Shown here piece by piece: positions 1 through 11,935 of a DNA stretch of 64,000 nucleotides (its first letter is position 1; the number at the start of each line of letters is the position of its first letter). The position numbers and the translations under genes were made by a program. This DNA comes from Owenia fusiformis (Eukaryota > Annelida > Polychaeta > Sabellida > Oweniidae), in NCBI GenBank assembly GCA_903813345.2, contig CAIIXF020000004.1, positions 30,197,985 through 30,261,984 of the forward strand, given 5' to 3'. Under the pieces are notes generated by a model. That model saw only the letters and a list, made by a program, of their open reading frames with translations. It was not told the origin of the DNA and did not search any database.

Positions 1-354
1 AAGTACAATGATACTAGTAAGTAAGACCAATTGCCATAGGCATATCACCATTCAAGCAACAAAGCATCCCTACTTAACAGAACTGATCTACTCAAACCAT
101 GTAACGCAAATACAAATAATCGTAACCATGAACAAGCACCTCATATTCCAAGGCTCACAATAACATATCATCCATCTTTAACCATTCTACACAAACTACT
201 ACTGAAGCACTTGAATATCATAAGCAAATTGACCCTGAACTCCGACAAGTCTTCCCAATAGAACATACCTTTACTAAAAATTTCAAGGATTTGCTTGTAC
301 AGGCACAAATGCCAGCAACACATATGATAACGACCATCAAAAGCTAGCTGAATT
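1..354. other. No recognisable feature
   Basis: I see no long reading frame, tandem repeat or RNA-gene signature here. The bases are A/C-rich and resemble decayed repeat DNA. Confidence 0.4.
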
Positions 355-770
355 GAGCCTCCTTACACAAGTAGCATGTACAAAAGCTCTAATGAAGTAG
401 GATCAGCTATACTAAACGAAGCAGGGAAAGACATATCTGAAGAAGTATACTGCTACTAACTTGACAGTGACAGGGTGCAACAATACTAAATAAACATTTG
501 CTGAACTAACCAGGAATATTCTGTAGTCTGACTTAATGTGTTGAAGTTTGTAAACCATATCTTTGTACAAATTGAAAATAAAAAAGAGGAAGAAAAGCTG
601 CAGTAAATAACATTGGACTTAATGCGGGGATTATTGAATCGTCAATCTGAGTCAAAAGAAGAGAATTGGTTTTGAGTCCCCTCACACAAGTAGCATTGTA
701 CAAAACCTCTAATGATGTAGGATCGGCTATACTAAATGAAGGAAGGAAATATCTGGAAAAGTACATCAGA
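355..770 (+). repeat. Two copies of a dispersed coding-like repeat
   Basis: Blocks at about 355-455 and 593-770 share the core ACACAAGTAGCAT followed by CTCTAATGA.GTAGGATC.GCTATACTAAA. Further copies lie at about 57,985-58,095 and 59,480-59,605, with a short piece at 59,045-59,100. One frame reads SNEVGSAILNEA.KDIS in several copies, so a protein-coding ancestor is likely. I do not recognise the family. Upstream of the second copy, the segment GCTGCAGTAAATAA plus GGACT.AATG also recurs at about 59,540, so the repeat is longer than the core. Confidence 0.55.
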
Positions 771-1290
771 AGGAGAGGAGTTATTCTACTCCTACAATAA
801 ATGATTACAAGGGAGGTAAAAACACAACAGAAGTAATAACAATCACATTCTTAATATAGGGTAACAAAGGGTTAATGCATTTCAAAATATTTGTATTGAG
901 CATCCAAAAGATGACAATTAAATCAAAAAGTATGGAAAGAAATGGAATGAAATCATTAAAATTAATAATTTTGGTATCAATACTTCTGTAGATAAGACAT
1001 TTATACAATTGATATATCTTTACATCAGACAAAGGCAACACTGTTGTAATGTTTGCTGTTAAGTGTTCAATAAAAAGCAGCTAAGTCATCTAGCAAGGTA
1101 CCCTCCTTGAGATGGAAGCTAAACTGGGTTTTAAGTTCACATACAAAAAGTCTCATGAAAAGTCTGCATGGAAATCATATTATTAATGCAAGTACTCAAG
1201 TACAAGATCAGGGATGGTTTGCTTCTTTAAAATTATATATCTGCTATATTTTCTGTATATTTAAGTCACGAAATATGGACACGGTCTACA
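771..1290. other. No recognisable feature
   Basis: Short open frames occur on both strands, but none has a recognisable motif or a paralogue elsewhere in the window. Confidence 0.35.
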
Positions 1291-1760
1291 AGATGGAGCA
1301 CCAGGGGGAACATGGAAATTGGTCTGTGTTGCTGATAAAACAGCTGGCGTGCAGGCATTTTACCTCATCAATGCGTTCGATGCAATGGTCAGGAAGAACA
1401 TTGCCTGGAACATTCAGACCAAGTTGCGACCTGCTCGCAACTGCAAATGCTTAAGCAAAATGGTAGTATTGGTGAAAACATGAGCCACCTAATATTGGTT
1501 AATGTCCGACACAGTGATCGCAAAACACATTTCTGCACTAGTTTCAACTCCTGCGATTGAACAATGGCAGAAAATAAAGCCATTCCAAAATGAAGAACAG
1601 TGGGGGTCGTTACCTAAAAAAAAACCATAGAAGCCCCTCTTCAGAGGAAAAGAAAAGCTGACGAGGATGAACATGTTGCCCCCTTGTCAGTTGTTGCGAA
1701 AGTGCAAAAGATGGCTGATTTGGCAGAGCATTATGTCCCAATTAGTAAACCAATTTAATT
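1291..1760 (+). pseudogene. Decayed fragment of the tyrosine-recombinase element's upstream region
   Basis: This block is a diverged paralogue of the sequence just upstream of the tyrosine recombinases at 21.1-21.6 kb and 41.1-41.6 kb. Shared blocks include one reading FYLINAFDAMVRKN here (the plus-strand frame beginning GGTWKLV at about 1,300), the AAAACACATTTC block, the KRK...VAP segment and the GTGCAAAAGA segment reading VAKVQK. Frames are broken by stops and shifts. Another copy is at 35,580-35,782, resumed at 36,674 after a LINE insertion. Assignment to the recombinase element rests only on this paralogy, because no catalytic residues lie in this part. Confidence 0.45.
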
Positions 1761-2069
1761 GAAGGTACATTAATGTAGTAAAATAACCTTGAAATCATAT
1801 TGAACAATATTTAAAATAGCTGTTCTGGTTTGTTAAGCCATGTTTAATTTGGTAAACAGACCTCTAAATTAAATGGTTTCTGGTTGATACAATATAAATA
1901 CAGATGTTATTAATCCACACATTAAGATAGCACTTACCATTACTATTTTCAGATGAAGCCCAAAACCAGTTTGGTAGTTGAAGTCGGCAAAATTAAGAAA
2001 ATAGAAATAATTTGTTTTAGATTTTGGCATTTACTTAAAGGCTCATTTAAAATGCATCTTTATTAATTA

Positions 2070-2566
2070 CTGTAGATTGGGTTAATTTGGCGCCCGCTTT
2101 AATTTGGCGAAATTGAAAAATTCGCCAATATAAATCTTCGCCAAAATCTAGAATGAATCCCCGGGAATTATCTAGGGTATTTGTCCAGTGTATTTAGGCC
2201 ACTTCCGGTTTAGTAATTCCAAAAATATGAAAAATGTCTCTCATAAATTGGCTCAGAACTGGTAAGTCACTCAGTAATACAAAGGGAAAAACTAGAAAGG
2301 AAAAGCGTGGTATAGTAGCAGCATCGATCGAGGCGCAAAATGTAAAGGATGATCTCACAAAAATGTACAAACGTGGTGAATATCACTAGTGGTCCTCAAA
2401 AGAAAAAATGAACATAGCCATACATGCCCATTTACATTGTAATTCGCAAACAGCGCGTAAGTTAACTTTAAAATGTTTTGCATATCCGCCAAATTAAATA
2501 GCCGCCAATATGCCAAAAATGGCAAAATCGCCAAATTAAATAGCGCCAAATTAACCCAATCTACAG
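2070..2566. mobile_element. 497-bp MITE with long terminal inverted repeats
   Basis: The left end starts CTGTAGATTGGGTTAATTTG and the right end is its reverse complement. After a short mismatched stretch the match resumes with TTTAATTTGGCGA, giving inverted repeats of about 45 bp. TA lies directly on both sides (2068-2069 and 2567-2568), which fits a TA target duplication as in Tc1/mariner-type MITEs. There is no transposase frame. A related uninterrupted site at about 31,720-31,745 runs straight through, so the insertion is visible by comparison. The small frame at 2473-2655 partly overlaps the right repeat and is an artefact. Confidence 0.85.
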
Positions 2567-2735
2567 TAAATGATTTTCTTTTGAAAGCTGTACTGTTAAA
2601 ACATTCCAGGGCTAAGAAGGGAAGGAGAGGAGGCAGTGCGAGAAAGATGCAATAAAGGGGGGGGGGGGCAACACTATCACCATCACGTATTTTTTTGCAT
2701 GTGAAAATCCTCACACGATTTTACTATCCTGACAA

Positions 2736-3340
2736 ATGCCAAGGGGGAACATTGAGGGCATTAGGCATGCTATGGATAGTTTCAATCCACATATAGTAAT
2801 AATTAAGTTTGGGGATAATGACCTCAGTCATCTGGTGCAGCATGCACCACAGGGGAGCGGGGAAGGCCTGGGGGTCCAAGTGGCAACCAGGTTCTTCACT
2901 ACCCTTGAGACTGAACTGTCGAGGCAAAGCAGTTGCCAGCTTGGCTTAGTCCTCATTGGGGCATTCACTCCAGACTTGCCAACAAACATCATAGCACAAG
3001 TCAGGTAGGCTCCTTTTGTGAGCAGGTTGAGATGGGCAACCGCCATCTCTGTGCACTTTGTGAAGAGCACAAAGAGTACAGGTACACTTTCCAATGGGTG
3101 AAAGGGATGACTCTCTCTTTTGAGAGTCGCATCTCTGTGGTGACAGGGTTCATCTCAATGACGAAGCAATAAATGGGCCACTGGTTCATGGAAATGAGAC
3201 ACAAGGTCAGCATGGAATATATGCGCCTCAACAGTGCATAGATTCCATGCTGACAAGTTGTCAAGTGACCATGGGCTGTTGGACCATTGCTCAGTCATCT
3301 TCAGTGAATATCATCTCCCGAAGTTTCACTTGCTGCAGCT
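2736..3340 (+). pseudogene. SGNH/GDSL esterase-like domain, decayed (SGNH1 copy 1)
   Basis: The first frame (2736-3008) carries VVI-type strand residues followed by FGDNDLS, matching SGNH block II (G-x-N-D) at 2811-2822. Further on come a hydrophobic LVLIGAFTP segment (block III position) and, after a frame change, GNRHLCALCEEH and then DRVHLND with Asp at 3142-3144 and His at 3151-3153. That last motif is the D-x-x-H of block V. Reading needs at least two frame changes, so this is a pseudogene. SGNH hydrolase domains are known in ORF1 of some CR1-clade LINEs, but no reverse transcriptase lies nearby, so the element class is open. A second copy is at 31,960-32,497. Confidence 0.65.
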
Positions 3341-3360
3341 AATTTTTTTCACAAAAGAAA

Positions 3361-4321
3361 TTTAGTGTTTATATTTAATATTATTTATATTGTATTTCTT
3401 AATTGCGAGAGGGCAAATGATTTAAATAATTGAGTTGACAAGATATCATATTTCACTTCTTTTGTGTCAACCCCTTGTATTACTATTCAAAATTCGCATT
3501 ATTTTAGTTTGTAGTATGTTTCTATTATAAAAACCGAGTCACCAGTTTGTGAATGATTTCTTTTGTTTACATTATTATCAAAAGAATGAACTACAATTGT
3601 GTGTACTCTTTATTTATATGTAGAAAGTCTCAAACAATTATAATAATTTCTGTATCTCATTTTATTATATCACCACCAAAGTGGTGACATAACATTTCCC
3701 ACATTTCCCAAAAGCTCAAAGGACTTAAGACATCTCATAAAAGACACAACACCATAGACTTTGATGCAAAACAACTGAACATTAATATAGTAACCCTCAA
3801 AGTGCATTTAATTTAAGAGTGTATTAAAATGTTTACATTGCGTCAAAGGGGATTTAGGCTGACCTATGATGCAGGAAAATAGCATTGGAAAGAAAAGTGG
3901 GTTTAATAGAAAAGTAAACATAGAATTTGAATAGGCCTATATCATCATTTATAATTATTTGGGATGTGGCCTTGTAATAACTGGTTTATATCAGTGTATA
4001 TACGTATATGACCTGTAAATTTCATTATAGACCAGTAAATGACGACAACACGTTTATGGTACTTTTGTCATCTTAAAAATTAGTTTTTATTCAGGTAGTG
4101 TGTTAGGCCACAGATAGACCATTGGTTCCCACATTTCTCAAAAGCTCAAAGCAAGAGCCAGTTCTGTAAATTAATATGTCAACCATTCAATTATGTTAGC
4201 ATACAAGTTGTCAAATAGTCAAGTTCTACTGGGTCAAATTAGATTTGGTTTAAAATAAATATGCCAATGTCATATAGTATTGTATATACCATTCTTATAT
4301 GCTAGTTTGATTTTGTACTGT
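3361..4321. other. Non-coding stretch with one short repeat pair
   Basis: No supported gene. A short direct repeat, TTCCCACATTTC followed by CAAAAGCTCAAAG, occurs at about 3,696 and 4,128. Part of the 5' end matches 32,500-32,700 and so belongs to the 3' flank of the SGNH1 repeat. Confidence 0.45.
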
Positions 4322-6790
4322 AATATTGATAAGACTTTCTAATGCCATATCATGCTGTACTTATATTATATTATGTAATGCTTTTATAGTGCAATTGTTT
4401 ATTATGATTTGTTTTTGGCCCCTCTGGCTCTGTGCGACATACACCACAAATGCCAAGTCATTGTTTACAATTAAATAAAAGATATATTAAGATTCAAGAA
4501 CCCACACAATGAGGAACATTTTGAAAAATAGGAGTTATTTTTTTAGTTCTTATCATGTTTATCCAGGAAATAAAGGATTCAAGTCTGTCAACAGTAGCTG
4601 CAGCTGCCATGGTCTCTCCAAAGGAATGGCAGTGTGTAGAGCACATATTTAAACACTTTGATTGTGCCCTGCTCAGGTTACAAAATGCCAATATAGTTCA
4701 AAGGGTGCTGCTCATGAATTCATAATTTATATACATACTTTATACTTGTATTATTGCAGAAGCAGTTGTTCATTAAACTAATACAAACGTTTACAAAACT
4801 ATAGGTATTTTATACAAAATAAAGCAGACATCATTTAAAGACAGAAGATAGGATTTTGGGTTTTGTAGAATGTGGGGACATCTATGGAGATTTACAGAAC
4901 TTTAAAAACAGGATGTTGAAAGACCCAAACTTGCCACACATATTCTACTTACAATGGTCCAGTTCTCCAATTTCTACTTCCCTCTCAGGTACTATCCATG
5001 CACTAGATTCATAGGTGAACAGCTTCAATGTAATTTGGGAAAAGTACATCTACTTATAAGTAATGGTGCCTCACCAAACAGATGTTTTACAGGATACTGA
5101 CATTCCAAAATCATCATCAACACAATAATCTACAAAACACCAAATCCATACTCTGATTTTCCCCATCTGTTGAAAACAACAAAAAACTGTTTGGAGAATT
5201 GAGTGGAAATAAGACAATTGTCTGACCTATATTCTAAAGTGTCTAAAGTCTTAAGTGTCTGACCTATATTGCTAAATCAACAGACTTAAGAAACAGGTGA
5301 CAGAAGGACAAGGTCGAAAAGCCAGCACAAACTTTTATCTACAAGGAATTTAAAGGAGGGGAACAGACAATGAAAATATTTCACAATGGTCTTAGATGAA
5401 AAATTATAGCTGGTTTTCATCCCCATTTCCATTGCAATACAGACCTGTCCTGAAAATTTTGACACTTAGTGTGTTCACATGTCAGAGATGATGGCTTTCA
5501 ATTCCAGCGAGTAAAAGGGATGAGATGGTTACTGTCTATTTTGATGCCAGTGAATACAATCTGTAATAAAAATTGGGCAGATATTCCCATAGCATGTCCC
5601 ACACGTCCGCATGTTATTATATCTACAAGACAAAAAACAGACATTGCTTTTAGTAGAAATATAGACACTTTGGTGTTAACAATTTAACAAGGACCTTGGC
5701 ATTCAATTTTCCAAACTGTCATTGTTTACATTTTTTATATTTTCTGTATCCATAAGGTGAAAGATATAGGGGCGTGATGTTCAACAAAATTGTTAAGAAT
5801 CTTTTGTAAAACGATTTTAAGATATTAAAGGAATATGTAATAGTGCTATTTTTTATTAAGTTCTTGATGTAAAAGTAAGAAGTGAACAGCTGAAGTATAC
5901 TTACAAAAACCCTTCCAGAAGAATTAAGTGTTTCAAAATGAGTCTAATAAGTATGTTGGACTATTCCCTGTTATGGTGAAAATTTGCAAAGAACAAAGAT
6001 TTTAGAATACAATTACACCAGAGCTCTACTCAGCAAGATTAAAATATTTAGGCTAAGAATCACTCATCTTTGTAGAATAATGGGTGATTCCACCTGTTGC
6101 CAAAAACATCATTGCGATGTAATGTCAAAACGATCCTTCTAAACTTCACAACGAATGATATCAAGCCACTCCTGCTGATATACCAAAGCTCCAAGCGAGC
6201 ACTGATGTTAAACATATGTTCAAAAAGTAACAACCAAAAAGACTAAGGTTTCCCATCTAATCGGAGACCACTGAAAACATTTCAAAAATCCAAAACTTTT
6301 AAGTGTTTTGATAGGACAGGGCAGTACACTCTACTTATGTTTGTGCACCAAAGTCTATCATCATGGCAAATGCAAAAGTTGGTGTGAATCTGACATGTAA
6401 AACAGTACAGATAACTTTAGGGACAATGCATACACAATATAGAAATTAACTTTCACTACAGAGGCAGTGTAGAACAAAACAAAAAAAAGTACCAAGAGAA
6501 TCTATGAGAAATGCAAAATTGGACTCGAAAGTATCAACTTTGAATGTCAAATACAAAAAGTACTTTAATCTATCCAATGAGTGTGTAGAGCAGATATTTA
6601 AGCAGTTTGATGGTGCCCTGCTCAGGTTACAAAATGCCAATATAGTTCAAAGGATGCCGCTCATGAATTCATAATTTATATACATACTTTATACTTGTAT
6701 TATTGCAGAAGCAGTTGTTCATTAAACTAATACAAAATTTTCCAAAACTATAAGTATTTAATACAAAATAAAGCGGCAATCGCATACCAA
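4322..6790 (+). repeat. R1 unit, tandem copy 1
   Basis: This segment is repeated almost unchanged at 7471-9930; the offset drifts from 3149 to about 3137 bp. It starts with a 3'-UTR-like stretch ending AATTAAATAAAAG. A segment of about 200 bp beginning TGTGTAGAG (reading CVEHIF.HFD.ALLRLQNANIVQR) occurs twice inside, at 4633 and 6582, and so brackets about 1.75 kb. The middle holds a fragment at about 5,470-5,560 reading FQFQRVKGM, related to YTFQWVKGM in SGNH1. The second bracketed block is preceded by a frame starting MANAKVGVNLTC at 6363. Diverged R1 material also lies at 34,451-35,560 and 61,960-62,160. Confidence 0.7.
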
Positions 6791-6795
6791 ACCCA

Positions 6796-6893
6796 AATGA
6801 CACGGGACACACCTGGCAGAAGCGGAAATCCCATACCAGACCCTAATGACACGAGACACACTTGGCAGGAGTGGAGATCGCGTACCAGACCCT
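6796..6893 (+). repeat. 49-bp minisatellite, two units
   Basis: Two units of 49 bp, each starting AATGACACG and ending GTACCAGACCC or similar. They start at 6796 and 6845. A partial unit precedes them from about 6772. The same unit is expanded to ten copies at the matching place in the second R1 unit. Confidence 0.85.
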
Positions 6894-6910
6894 TATGACG
6901 CGCTTTTCAA

Positions 6911-7054
6911 CCAATCACAGACCCTCAAAAAACACACCAAAACCAGAAGCTCTTTTACGTCCGCGCGAAAATCCAGCAACCAATCAGCTTCTCTGCATTC
7001 TCAATCCACCCCAAACTATAAATACCCTGAGACGCCTGTACACGATGTTCAGTT
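6911..7054 (+). promoter_or_regulatory. Probable Pol II core promoter of the SGNH2 element, copy 1
   Basis: Two CCAAT boxes (6911-6915 and 6980-6984), a TATAAATA box (7017-7024) and a TCAGTT initiator-like site (7049-7054) are arranged in the normal order. The TATA box starts 34 bp before the initiator A. The layout is repeated at 14,966-15,106. In the amplified 967-bp copies the sequence from TTCAGTTCC onward is kept, but the upstream CCAAT/TATA part is replaced. The start codon used in other copies (equivalent to 7109-7111) is AAG here. Promoter activity is inferred from motif order and spacing. Confidence 0.6.
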
Positions 7055-7108
7055 CTATTTATTCTCATTTCTAAAACACCTTTTTTCATTTTCCATCTAA
7101 ACTGCGAG

Positions 7109-7474
7109 AAGGCGCAGAAGCAAAAACACCAATTTAAAAATCTTCAGCTTCAGCATACTTCACCTCTGATGTCGGCGGCAGAGATCGACAACATAAGAAA
7201 AAACATCAATGACACATCGCTCCCTACACAAACTCCAATTCCGGCAGGCACAAGCAAGATGGCTGACAAATCTGGGGCCCCTAAAGACTCCGGCATAATC
7301 CAACTAAATACCTTGGAAGCATTGGGCATCAAACCTACAGATTTTGTCTTCAAGAAAAACTCCCCCGGGGACCGTTGTCCCACCAATGCTGAAAATGATT
7401 TCTACTCCATAAGGCGTATACAGTCCTGCATCCTCAAGAGCACAAAGGCCCTCAGCGTCCCATCTAAATATTGA
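7109..7474 (+). pseudogene. SGNH2-family N-terminal coding segment, start lost
   Basis: An open frame from the promoter to a stop at 7472-7474. The first in-frame ATG is 7169 (MSAAEIDNIRKN), but paralogues at 15,138, 18,608 and 38,997 begin 20 codons earlier at an ATG that is AAG here. The reading includes AGTSKMADKSGAPKDSG, LEALGIKPTDFVFKKNSP and IRRIQSCILKSTKAL. I recognise no domain in this N-terminal part. The last codons come from the join with the second R1 unit at about 7468, so the protein is cut short. Confidence 0.55.
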
Positions 7475-9930
7475 TAAGACTTTCTAATGCCATATCATGC
7501 TGTACTTATATTATATTATGTAATGCTTTTATAGTGCAATTGTTTATTATGATTTGTTTTTGGCCCCTCTGGCTCTGTGCGACATACACCACAAATGCCT
7601 AGTCATTGTTTACAATTAAATAAAAGATATATTAAGATTCAAGAACCCACACAATGAGGAACGTTTTGATAAATAGGAGTTATTTTTTTAGTTCTTATCA
7701 TGTTTATCCAGGAAATAAAGGATTCAAGTCTGTCAACAGTAGCTGCAGCTGCCATGGTCTCTCCAAAGGAATGGCAGTGTGTAGAGCACATATTTAAACA
7801 CTTTGATTGTGCCCTGCTCAGGTTACAAAATGCCAATATAGTTCAAAGGATGCTGCTCATGAATTCATAATTTATATACATACTTTATACTTGTATTATT
7901 GCAGAAGCAGTTGTTCATTAAACTAATACAAACGTTTACAAAACTATAGGTATTTTATACAAAATAAAGCAGACATCATTTAAAGACAGAAGATAGGATT
8001 TTGGGTTTTGTAGAATGTGGGGACATCTATGGAGATTTACAGAACTTTAAAAACAGGATGTTGAAAGACCCAAACTTGCCACACATATTCTACTTACAAT
8101 GGTCCAGTTCTCCAATTTCTACTTCCCTCTCAGGTACTATCCATGCACTAGATTCATAGGTGAACAGCTTCAATGTAATTTGGGAAAAGTACCTCTACTT
8201 ATAAGTAATGGTGCCTCACCAAACAGATGTTTTACAGGATACTGACATTCCAAAATCATCATCAACACAATAATCTACAAAACACCAAATCCATACTCTG
8301 ATTTTCCCCATCTGTTGAAAACAACAAAAAACTGTTTGGAGAATTGAGTGGAAATAAGACAATTGTCTGACCTATATTCTAAAGTGTCTAAAGTCTTAAG
8401 TGTCTGACCTATATTGCTAAATCAACAGACTTAAGAAACAGGTGACAGAAGGACAAGGTCGAAAAGCCAGCACAAACTTTTATTTACAAGGAATTTAAAG
8501 GAGGGGAACAGACAATGAAAATATTTCACAATGGTCTTAGATGAAAAATTATAGCTGGTTTTCATCCCTATTTTATTTGCAATACAGACCTGTCCTGAAA
8601 ACATTGACTCTTAGTGTGTTCACAGGTCAGAGATGATGGCTTTCAATTCCAGCGAGTAAAAGGGATGAGAGATGGTTACTGTCTATCTTGATGCCAGTGA
8701 ATACAATCTGTAATAAAATAGCCATATCCAGTGGGTATCAAAACTGCAGGGACTATTGATTGGGCAGATATTCCCATAGCATGTCCCACACGTCCGCATG
8801 TTATTATATCTACAAGACAAAAAAACAGACATTGCTTTTAGTAGAAATATAGACACTTTGGTGTTAACAATTTAACAAGGACCTTGACATTCAATTTTCC
8901 AAACTGTCATTGTATACATTTTTTATATTTTCTGTATCCATAAGGAGAAAGACATAGGGGCGTGATGTTCAACAAAATTGTTAAGTATCTTTTGTAAAAC
9001 GATGTTAAGATATTAAAGGAAATTGTAATAGTGCTATTTTTTATTAAGTTCTTGATGTAAAAGTAAGAAGTGAACAGCTGAAGTATACTTACAAAAACCC
9101 TTCCAGAAGAATTAAGTATTTCAAAATGAGTCTAATAAGTATGTTGGACTATTCCCTGTTATGGTGAAAAATTTGCAAAGAACAAAGATTTAAGAATACA
9201 ATTACACCAGAGCTCTACTCTGCAAGATTAAAATATTTAGGCTAAGAATCACACATCTTTGTAGAATAATGGTCCTTCTAAACTTCACAACGAATGATAT
9301 CAAGCCACTCCTGCTGATATACCAAAGCTCCAAGCGAGCAATGATGTTAAACATATGTTCAAAAAAGTAACAACCAAAAAGACTAAGGTTTCCCATCTAA
9401 TCTGAGACCACTGAAAACGTTTCCAAAATCCAAAACTTCTAAGTGTTTTGATAGGGCAGGGCAGTACACTCTACTTGTTTGTACACCAAAGTCTATCATC
9501 ATGGAAAATGCAAAAGTTGGTGTGAATCTGACATGTAAAACAGTACAGATAACTTTAGGGACAATGCATACACAATATAGAAATTAACTTTCACTACAGA
9601 GGCAGTGTGGAACAAAACAAAAAAAAAGTACCAAGAGAATCTACGAGAAATGCAAAATTGGACTCGAAAGTATCAACTTTGAATGTCAAATACAAAACGT
9701 ACTCTAATCTATCCAAAGAGTGTGTAGAGCACACATTTAAGCAGTTTGATGGTGCCCTGCTCAGGTTACAAAATGCCAATATAGTTCAAAGGATGCTGCT
9801 CATGAATTCATAATTTATATACATACTTTATACTTGTATTATTGCAGAAGCAGTTGTTCATTAAACTAATACAAAATTTTCCAAAACTATAAGTATTTAA
9901 TACAAAATAAAGCGGCAATCGCATACCAAA
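7471..9930 (+). repeat. R1 unit, tandem copy 2
   Basis: Near-identical repeat of 4322-6790 with small indels; for example, copy 2 has an extra segment near 8,710-8,760 and lacks about 45 bp near 9,270. The two bracketing TGTGTAGAG blocks start at 7777 and 9721. The join to the preceding SGNH2 fragment is abrupt at about 7465-7470, so this is a direct tandem duplication of a 3.14-kb segment that includes the minisatellite and promoter region. Confidence 0.75.
9607..9813 (+). CDS. Unrecognised repeat-family reading frame (R1 terminal segment)
   Basis: An open frame of 68 codons without an ATG at its start. It reads EQNKKKVPRES, then NVKYK.Y, then ECVEHTFKQFDGALLRLQ and NIVQRMLLMNS before TAA. 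The matching frame is also open at 32,998-33,192, but in R1 copy 1 it is shifted by a one-base shorter A-run near 6,481. Conservation of the last 30 residues between distant copies suggests a real former protein C-terminus. I do not recognise the family. It is unlikely to be a functional host gene. Confidence 0.35.
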   Translation: MEQNKKKVPRESTRNAKLDSKVSTLNVKYKTYSNLSKECVEHTFKQFDGALLRLQNANIVQRMLLMNS

Positions 9931-9934
9931 CCCA

Positions 9935-10424
9935 AATGACACGGGACACACCTGGCAGAAGCGGAAATCCCATACCAGACCCTAATGACACGAGACACAC
10001 TTGGCAGGAGTGGAGATCGCGTACCAGACCCTAATGACACGAGACACACTTGGCAGGAGTGGAGATCGCGCACCAGACCCTAATGACACGGGACACACTT
10101 GGCAGGAGCGGAGATCGCGTACCAGACCCTAATGACACGAGACACACTTGGCAGGAGTGGAGATCGCGTACCAGACCCTAATGACACGAGACACACTTGG
10201 CAGGAGCGGAGATCGCGTACCAGACCCTAATGACACGAGACATATTTGGCAGGAGCGGAGATCGCGTACCAGACCCTAATGACACGAGACACACTTGGCA
10301 GGAGTGGAGATCGCGCACCAGACCCTAATGACACGAGACACACTTGGCAGGAGTGGAGATCGCGCACCAGACCCTAATGACATGGGACACACTTGGCAGG
10401 AGCGGAGATCGCGTACCAGACCCT
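9935..10424 (+). repeat. 49-bp minisatellite, ten exact-period units
   Basis: Units start at 9935, 9984, 10033, 10082, 10131, 10180, 10229, 10278, 10327 and 10376: a strict 49-bp period with only point changes such as GTGG/GCGG and CACACTT/CATATTT. The array is cut at 10,424 by the 3.18-kb element and continues for four units from 13,607. Confidence 0.95.
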
Positions 10425-10454
10425 ACACCCCCAATCCGCAATCAAATTATCAGT

Positions 10455-10650
10455 GTGGAGTTAGTACTAATTTAGTGTGGAATTAGCGCTAAACTGTCAG
10501 TACTGATTTAGTACCAATCGAGCTGTACAGCAGGTACAAAATTCGCACTAACTCAGCGCTAACTCAGCACTAACCTTAGTGATGACTTTGCACCGAATTA
10601 GCGTGGAATTAGTGCTAAATTTGTATGAATTTTGTACCAACTTTTAAAAA
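10455..10650. repeat. Left palindromic subterminal array of the 3.18-kb element
   Basis: Dense short motifs: TTAGCGCTAA, AGTACTAA, TCAGTACTGA, TTAGTACCAAT, GCACTAACTCAGC and TGTGGAATTAG. Several are perfect palindromes or occur in both orientations. The same vocabulary, mostly inverted, makes up the other end at 13,396-13,606. Such subterminal repeats usually bind transposase; that role is inferred here. Confidence 0.7.
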
Positions 10651-11935
10651 TAATCGGGGATGGATTTTTGTATATTGAATCGATAAAAATGTATTAAATT
10701 GACATTTTAATTAAGATCTTGTTTTTAATTAGACCATCAAGGGAAAGGATTTTTAAGGGTTATGATATCACATGATTTTGATGTATCTTTTAGTATTAAT
10801 ATTATAACCAAACAAGTATCCCAGCTATAATATCATTAAAAACATAATACATTATCTTGTTATATATAATACCAAATTATAACTTTATTCATCATATCAT
10901 TTACTGGTCTTAAAGGAGTAGGTCCTATCGTATTTATTGTATATTATTTATCCTATCGTTTTATTTCCTTCAGATTGAAGATTTACCACAGTAACAGTAA
11001 ATTACAAAAGATTCACTATTTACACAATGTACAAAAACTGTCGTTCTGTATATAAATGATGATGACTCTAACTCCAAATAACATACAACTGGTAAATGTC
11101 ACTGCCTTTACAAGGGTATCAGTTCAAAGGTGAAGGGGTGTGTTTAGTCCATAATTGTTTTTGTCATTCCTTAATCATTTGTTAATGCTAACACCCTGTC
11201 ATTGTGCCTTCTTATTCGCCAATTTAGTTCCCCTGATGTAAAATCGTTATACCTGAAATGATAAAAAAGAAACGCTAATTTGAGGCTACATCACATTTGC
11301 ATTAAACATGCATATTCATAAGTTAAACCAATTAATCCATGATCATGATTGCAGCTTACTAAGTACATATATGTATATTTTCTATGTATAACATTTACAT
11401 TTCCTAAATAGTGGTGATGATAGTGGTGAGTGGTGATGATAGTGGTAAATTATTAAGGATCCAGTTTATGAGACATCAAGAGAACATGCTGTCATTGTTT
11501 AGTATCTATAGGTATAAGGCTATCTGAATTAATTCTGAATTAATCAATTAGGCTAATTTGATAAATCAATACTTACGTCGTGAAAGCTGTTTATAGTTTA
11601 ACCATCCTTTTGGGTTTTTGCTCCACCCCCACAAGCTTTTTGTTGTTATAACTGATAACAGTTACCTGAAAATATAGTTTTCTATGAATATTCGCAGATT
11701 TGCTTACCGTAATAGTTAATGTAAATCAAAGTTCGAAATAATATCTTTGAACAAAGAATTCAGTTTGCATACACAAATTGTTTCCAATATTTTTACAGGG
11801 CCAAAATATAATGCTAGATTATTTTGTCATAGTTAGGGTTGACGTATTTACAATTTTATTATAGCCCTGTGAGGAAGCATAGGCTATTAACATGTTTAAT
11901 TGGTGATATGACATGAGGGGATGAATAAGGTTATG

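Noticed and set aside
10295-10486. Plus-strand frame beginning MAGVEIAHQT and its relatives at 6,862 and 13,673
   Set aside because: They are translations of the 49-bp minisatellite and have no independent support.
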